8,297 nucleotides of DNA, from positions 1 to 8,297 of the forward strand of contig CAAGMX010000437.1 of assembly GCA_900771165.1 (NCBI GenBank), read 5' to 3'. Under the pieces are notes generated by a model, which was given only the letters and a program-made list of their open reading frames with translations, did no database searches and was not told the DNA's origin. Positions within the stretch are counted from its first letter, which is position 1, and the number at the start of each line of letters is the position of its first letter. The position numbers and the translations under genes were made by a program. Shown here piece by piece: positions 6,375 to 8,297 of the stretch. The DNA is from Victivallales bacterium. GTDB taxonomy: Bacteria; Verrucomicrobiota; Lentisphaeria; Oligosphaerales; Oligosphaeraceae.

Positions 6375-7457
6375 ATGAGAGAATCTCTCCTTGCTTGCTT
6401 TTTTTCTTTTCTCGCCATGACTACCCTTCTTGCCCAGTCCATCCCTATTCCTGCCTGGTTTGACCAGGAGGTGGAAAAGGTCCAGCAACGCATCCAGCAA
6501 TGGCAGGGAGAGGATCCCGTGGTCCTCTTTCCCATCATCACCGATGTCCATTCCGGGGGACGGGAGACCTATCGCCATGTGGCCTATCTGAACCATGCCG
6601 CCAAAACCCTCCCCTTTGATTTCATTGCCGATTTGGGGGACATCGGCCTGGATGTGCCGGCCACCAAGGAGCTGGAAGTGGCGCTGCCGTTCCTGCAGCG
6701 TCATGCGGATCTCCATCACCAATTTCCGGGAATCTCCATCAATCTGGTGGGCAACCATGACCAGAACCGGAATGGCGGCCCGGGAAACGGCTTCAACGAC
6801 CGGGAACTGGGAGAGATTTTCAACGTGCCTAGTCTGCGGAAGTCCACCTCCCTGCGGCAATTGACCCTGGCGGACAACGGGACCTACGGCTTTGTGGACA
6901 TCCCCGCCCGAAAGGTGCGGGTCTTCTTCCTGAATACCAGCGACCGCCAAGATCCCGCCTACTACACCGTCTCCATCCCCCAGATGCAATTCCTGGCCTA
7001 TCACATGCAATTCACCGAACCGGGGTGGACCGTGCTGGTGCTCTCCCATTACTGCATGTGGGACGACCTGGGAGCCTGGGCCCGGGATACCATCCGGGGC
7101 GCCCATTGGGAAACCCTTCTGACCCTCTTCCGGGAGTTCAATGCCGGCGGAAAAGGGGAAGCGGAAGGGGTGAAGTGGGATTTCTCCCGGAATGTGAACT
7201 GCCGCATGGTCGCCTACATCACCGGGGACTCCCATTTTGATGTGACCGAGGTCCATGACGGCATTCTGGTGGCCATCTCCCAGGGCTTCGGCGGAGTCTC
7301 CCCCATCGATGTGCCCCGGTGGGCCTCCCGCCTGGATTTCAACCCCGAACAACAGACCTTGGTGGATATCGTGGCGGTGAAACCCGAAAAACGGGAAATC
7401 CGCATCTTCCGCCTGGGCGCCGGCGGCGAGGCCAGGGACCGGAAATTCTCCTGGTAA
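6375..7457 (+). CDS. Secreted calcineurin-like metallophosphoesterase
   Basis: The 360-residue protein carries the full set of metallophosphoesterase metal-binding motifs in order: D57-V-H59, GD at 88-89 in ADLGDIG, GNHD at 126-129, His225 in VLSHY, and GDSH at 284-287. Such enzymes use two metal ions to cleave phosphomonoesters or phosphodiesters; the substrate cannot be read from the motifs. An N-terminal signal peptide is likely: a hydrophobic stretch over residues 5-20 ends in LLA before Gln21, a plausible signal peptidase I site, so the product should be periplasmic or secreted. Cys8 follows LLA but is too near the start for a convincing lipobox. The frame is open further upstream, but that part overlaps kamA. 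ATG 6375 gives the signal peptide and starts 25 bases after the kamA stop, without a Shine-Dalgarno. Co-transcription with kamA is likely because only the terminator at 7487 follows. Confidence 0.88.
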   Translation: MRESLLACFFSFLAMTTLLAQSIPIPAWFDQEVEKVQQRIQQWQGEDPVVLFPIITDVHSGGRETYRHVAYLNHAAKTLPFDFIADLGDIGLDVPATKELEVALPFLQRHADLHHQFPGISINLVGNHDQNRNGGPGNGFNDRELGEIFNVPSLRKSTSLRQLTLADNGTYGFVDIPARKVRVFFLNTSDRQDPAYYTVSIPQMQFLAYHMQFTEPGWTVLVLSHYCMWDDLGAWARDTIRGAHWETLLTLFREFNAGGKGEAEGVKWDFSRNVNCRMVAYITGDSHFDVTEVHDGILVAISQGFGGVSPIDVPRWASRLDFNPEQQTLVDIVAVKPEKREIRIFRLGAGGEARDRKFSW

Positions 7458-7486
7458 TCCCCCGCTCCCTGCCGGACCGCATTCTT

Positions 7487-7535
7487 CCCCTCTCTCTCCT
7501 GTTTTCTCCTATGGAGGGAGGAGGGGATTTTTATT
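7487..7535 (+). terminator. Intrinsic terminator behind the metallophosphoesterase gene
   Basis: CCCCTC (7487-7492) pairs with GAGGGG (7521-7526), and after a single bulged G7520, TCTCTCC (7493-7499) pairs with GGAGGGA (7513-7519) with one G-U pair. The loop is 13 bases. ATTTTTATT follows directly (7527-7535). It lies 30 bases after the stop codon and separates this transcript from the cytX unit. Confidence 0.82.
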
Positions 7536-7543
7536 ATAACTAC

Positions 7544-7571
7544 TTGATATTGAATAAATTATAGATATTCA
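7544..7571 (+). promoter_or_regulatory. Candidate promoter of the riboswitch-cytX transcript
   Basis: An AT-rich island (7527-7570) stands out in GC-rich surroundings. TTGATA (7544-7549) matches five of six bases of a -35 box, and 16 bases later TATTCA (7566-7571) is a weak -10. TATAGA at 7560 is another -10-like box. A start near 7578 would give a leader of about 165 bases that includes the whole riboswitch. Confidence 0.35.
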
Positions 7572-7653
7572 TCCCATGGCATTGGGGGGGGGCGGGGGAG
7601 AGATTTCCGGATTTGTCTTTGGCGTCTTTGGGAAGGGGGTTACATTACGGCCC

Positions 7654-7740
7654 GTGTACGGGGTGCTGCCCGGCGAGTGCCGGGATTGGCTGAGATGACA
7701 CCCGAGAACCTGATCCGGGTAATGCCGGCGGAGGAATGAC
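7654..7740 (+). promoter_or_regulatory. TPP riboswitch (THI element)
   Basis: All conserved blocks of the thiamin pyrophosphate aptamer are present in order. CGGGGTG (7659-7665) forms P2 with CACCCG (7699-7704). CCCGGC/GCCGGG (7669-7674 and 7679-7684) makes P3 with a GAGT loop. CTGAGA is at 7690-7695 and ACCTGAT at 7708-7714. P5 is CCGG/CCGG (7715-7718 and 7725-7728) around GTAATG. GCGGAGGA is at 7729-7736, where AGG pairs with CCT (7709-7711) in P4. The element binds TPP and normally turns off thiamin synthesis or transport genes. Here the Shine-Dalgarno lies inside the last conserved block and the start codon follows at once, so control is most likely translational. No terminator hairpin with a T-run lies between the aptamer and the gene. 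P1 is weak if built from the adjacent bases; a longer pairing from 7638-7646 is possible. Confidence 0.96.
7730..7735 (+). promoter_or_regulatory. Shine-Dalgarno of cytX embedded in the TPP aptamer
   Basis: GGAGGA ends 6 bases before ATG 7742. The same bases form the 3' strand of P4 and the P4-P1 junction of the riboswitch, so ligand binding would hide them from the ribosome. Confidence 0.8.
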
Positions 7741-7741
7741 C

Positions 7742-8297
7742 ATGGAAAACTGTGTGCGTGTGTGCGCCCAGGAAGGGCGCAAATTTGGCTTGATTTGGTT
7801 TGGTGCGGCGATTTCCCTGGCGGAAATCGAGGCGGGATTATGGAGCCGGGGGTGTACCTCCGCGGTGGTGCTAGGGCACCTGGTGGGCGGGTTCATGCTC
7901 TTCCTGGCGGGTATGCTGGGGGCGAGGCTGCGGAAGAATGGCATGGAATGCACCCGGGAGTTCTTCGGCGTGCCGGGCATGGTCTTCTTCGCCGCCGCCA
8001 ATGTGCTGCAGCTGGTGGGATGGACCGCTGTGATGCTGGCTCAGGGAACGGATGCCGCCAAGGGGTTGGTGGCCAAATGTCCCGCCCCGCTTCTGACGGT
8101 GCTGCTGGGCCTCTTGGTCATGGCCTGGATTTTCGTGGGCCTGCGCTCCTTCTCCTATGTGGCCACCTTCACCATGATTCTCCTTCTGGGCATGGTGGCA
8201 GTTCTGACCTGGAGGGTCTTCCATGGCGGGGCGGAAGTGGTGCCTCTGGAAGAGGCGCCCTCCTTCTGGTCGGTCTTTGAACTCTCCCTGGCCATGC
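7742..8297 (+). CDS. cytX: CytX, predicted hydroxymethylpyrimidine permease (NCS1 family; N-terminal 185 residues, cut by window edge)
   Basis: The visible part is a polytopic membrane protein of the nucleobase:cation symporter-1 family. FGLIWFGAAISLAEIEAGLW at residues 15-34 is the typical first helix of CytX and cytosine permeases. Further hydrophobic helices lie at about 40-60, 77-100, 115-134 and 139-158, and a sixth begins near 175. The family has about 12 helices and roughly 400 residues, so over half is beyond the edge. The TPP riboswitch directly in front points to uptake of the thiamin precursor hydroxymethylpyrimidine rather than cytosine. The start is fixed by GGAGGA 6 bases before ATG 7742. 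Thiamin synthesis or salvage genes might follow beyond the window. The transporter class is secure; the substrate is inferred from context. Confidence 0.88.
   Translation, partial: MENCVRVCAQEGRKFGLIWFGAAISLAEIEAGLWSRGCTSAVVLGHLVGGFMLFLAGMLGARLRKNGMECTREFFGVPGMVFFAAANVLQLVGWTAVMLAQGTDAAKGLVAKCPAPLLTVLLGLLVMAWIFVGLRSFSYVATFTMILLLGMVAVLTWRVFHGGAEVVPLEEAPSFWSVFELSLAM

Noticed and set aside
5405..6541. Open frame of 378 codons on the minus strand opposite kamA
   Set aside because: No recognisable domain, lies across kamA, its stop and the phosphoesterase start; explained as an antisense shadow.
7615..7630. Tandem GTCTTTGG repeat
   Set aside because: Two short copies only, no symmetry or relation to a known site; probably chance.
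7576..7698. Possible 40-codon upstream reading frame running into the TPP riboswitch
   Set aside because: No ribosome binding site, low-complexity Gly-run from the G-tract, and its sequence from 7651 on is constrained by the aptamer; coincidental.

Overview
The window is GC-rich (roughly 60% G+C by eye), densely coded bacterial chromosome, with no phage, transposon, CRISPR or conjugation genes visible. The phylum cannot be proven from these genes. The mix (GC-rich genome, several starts without a Shine-Dalgarno sequence, a family 3 glycosidase with a PA14 insert, a KamA-type aminomutase, a CytX transporter under a TPP riboswitch) would fit a carbohydrate-degrading, perhaps gut-associated, Verrucomicrobiota-like organism, but that is a guess.

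Layout. The left part reads on the minus strand: a cytoplasmic GH3 glycoside hydrolase (2384-4870), a 408-base gene-free stretch rich in hairpins, metK (767-1975), and 18 bases later uvrB, which runs off the left edge (1-748). metK and uvrB look like one operon. The short region 4871-5066 between the oppositely oriented GH3 gene and tRNA gene holds AT-rich promoter-like sequence and a 67-base imperfect inverted repeat. The right part reads on the plus strand: tRNA-Asp(GTC) at 5067-5143, its strong intrinsic terminator (5154-5189), a KamA-type radical-SAM aminomutase (5207-6349), a secreted calcineurin-like metallophosphoesterase (6375-7457), a second intrinsic terminator (7487-7535), an AT-rich promoter candidate, a TPP riboswitch (about 7654-7740), and the first 185 codons of cytX, a predicted hydroxymethylpyrimidine permease cut by the right edge.

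How the parts relate. MetK makes S-adenosylmethionine, which the KamA-like enzyme consumes as a radical source, but they are on opposite strands and nothing shows co-regulation. The aminomutase and phosphoesterase genes are 25 bases apart and share the terminator at 7487-7535, so they are probably co-transcribed, although one product is cytoplasmic and the other exported. The riboswitch-cytX pair is a classical thiamin-precursor uptake module; its Shine-Dalgarno sequence lies inside the aptamer core, so repression can act directly on translation.

I found no convincing new multi-gene system. The points most worth a second look are the riboswitch architecture (SD in the P4/P1 strand plus a competing hairpin), the tRNA terminator immediately before kamA with no room for another promoter, the KamA-like enzyme that keeps all substrate and cofactor residues but lacks the zinc-site cysteines, and an intergenic repeat-like element upstream of the GH3 gene with a possible relative upstream of metK.
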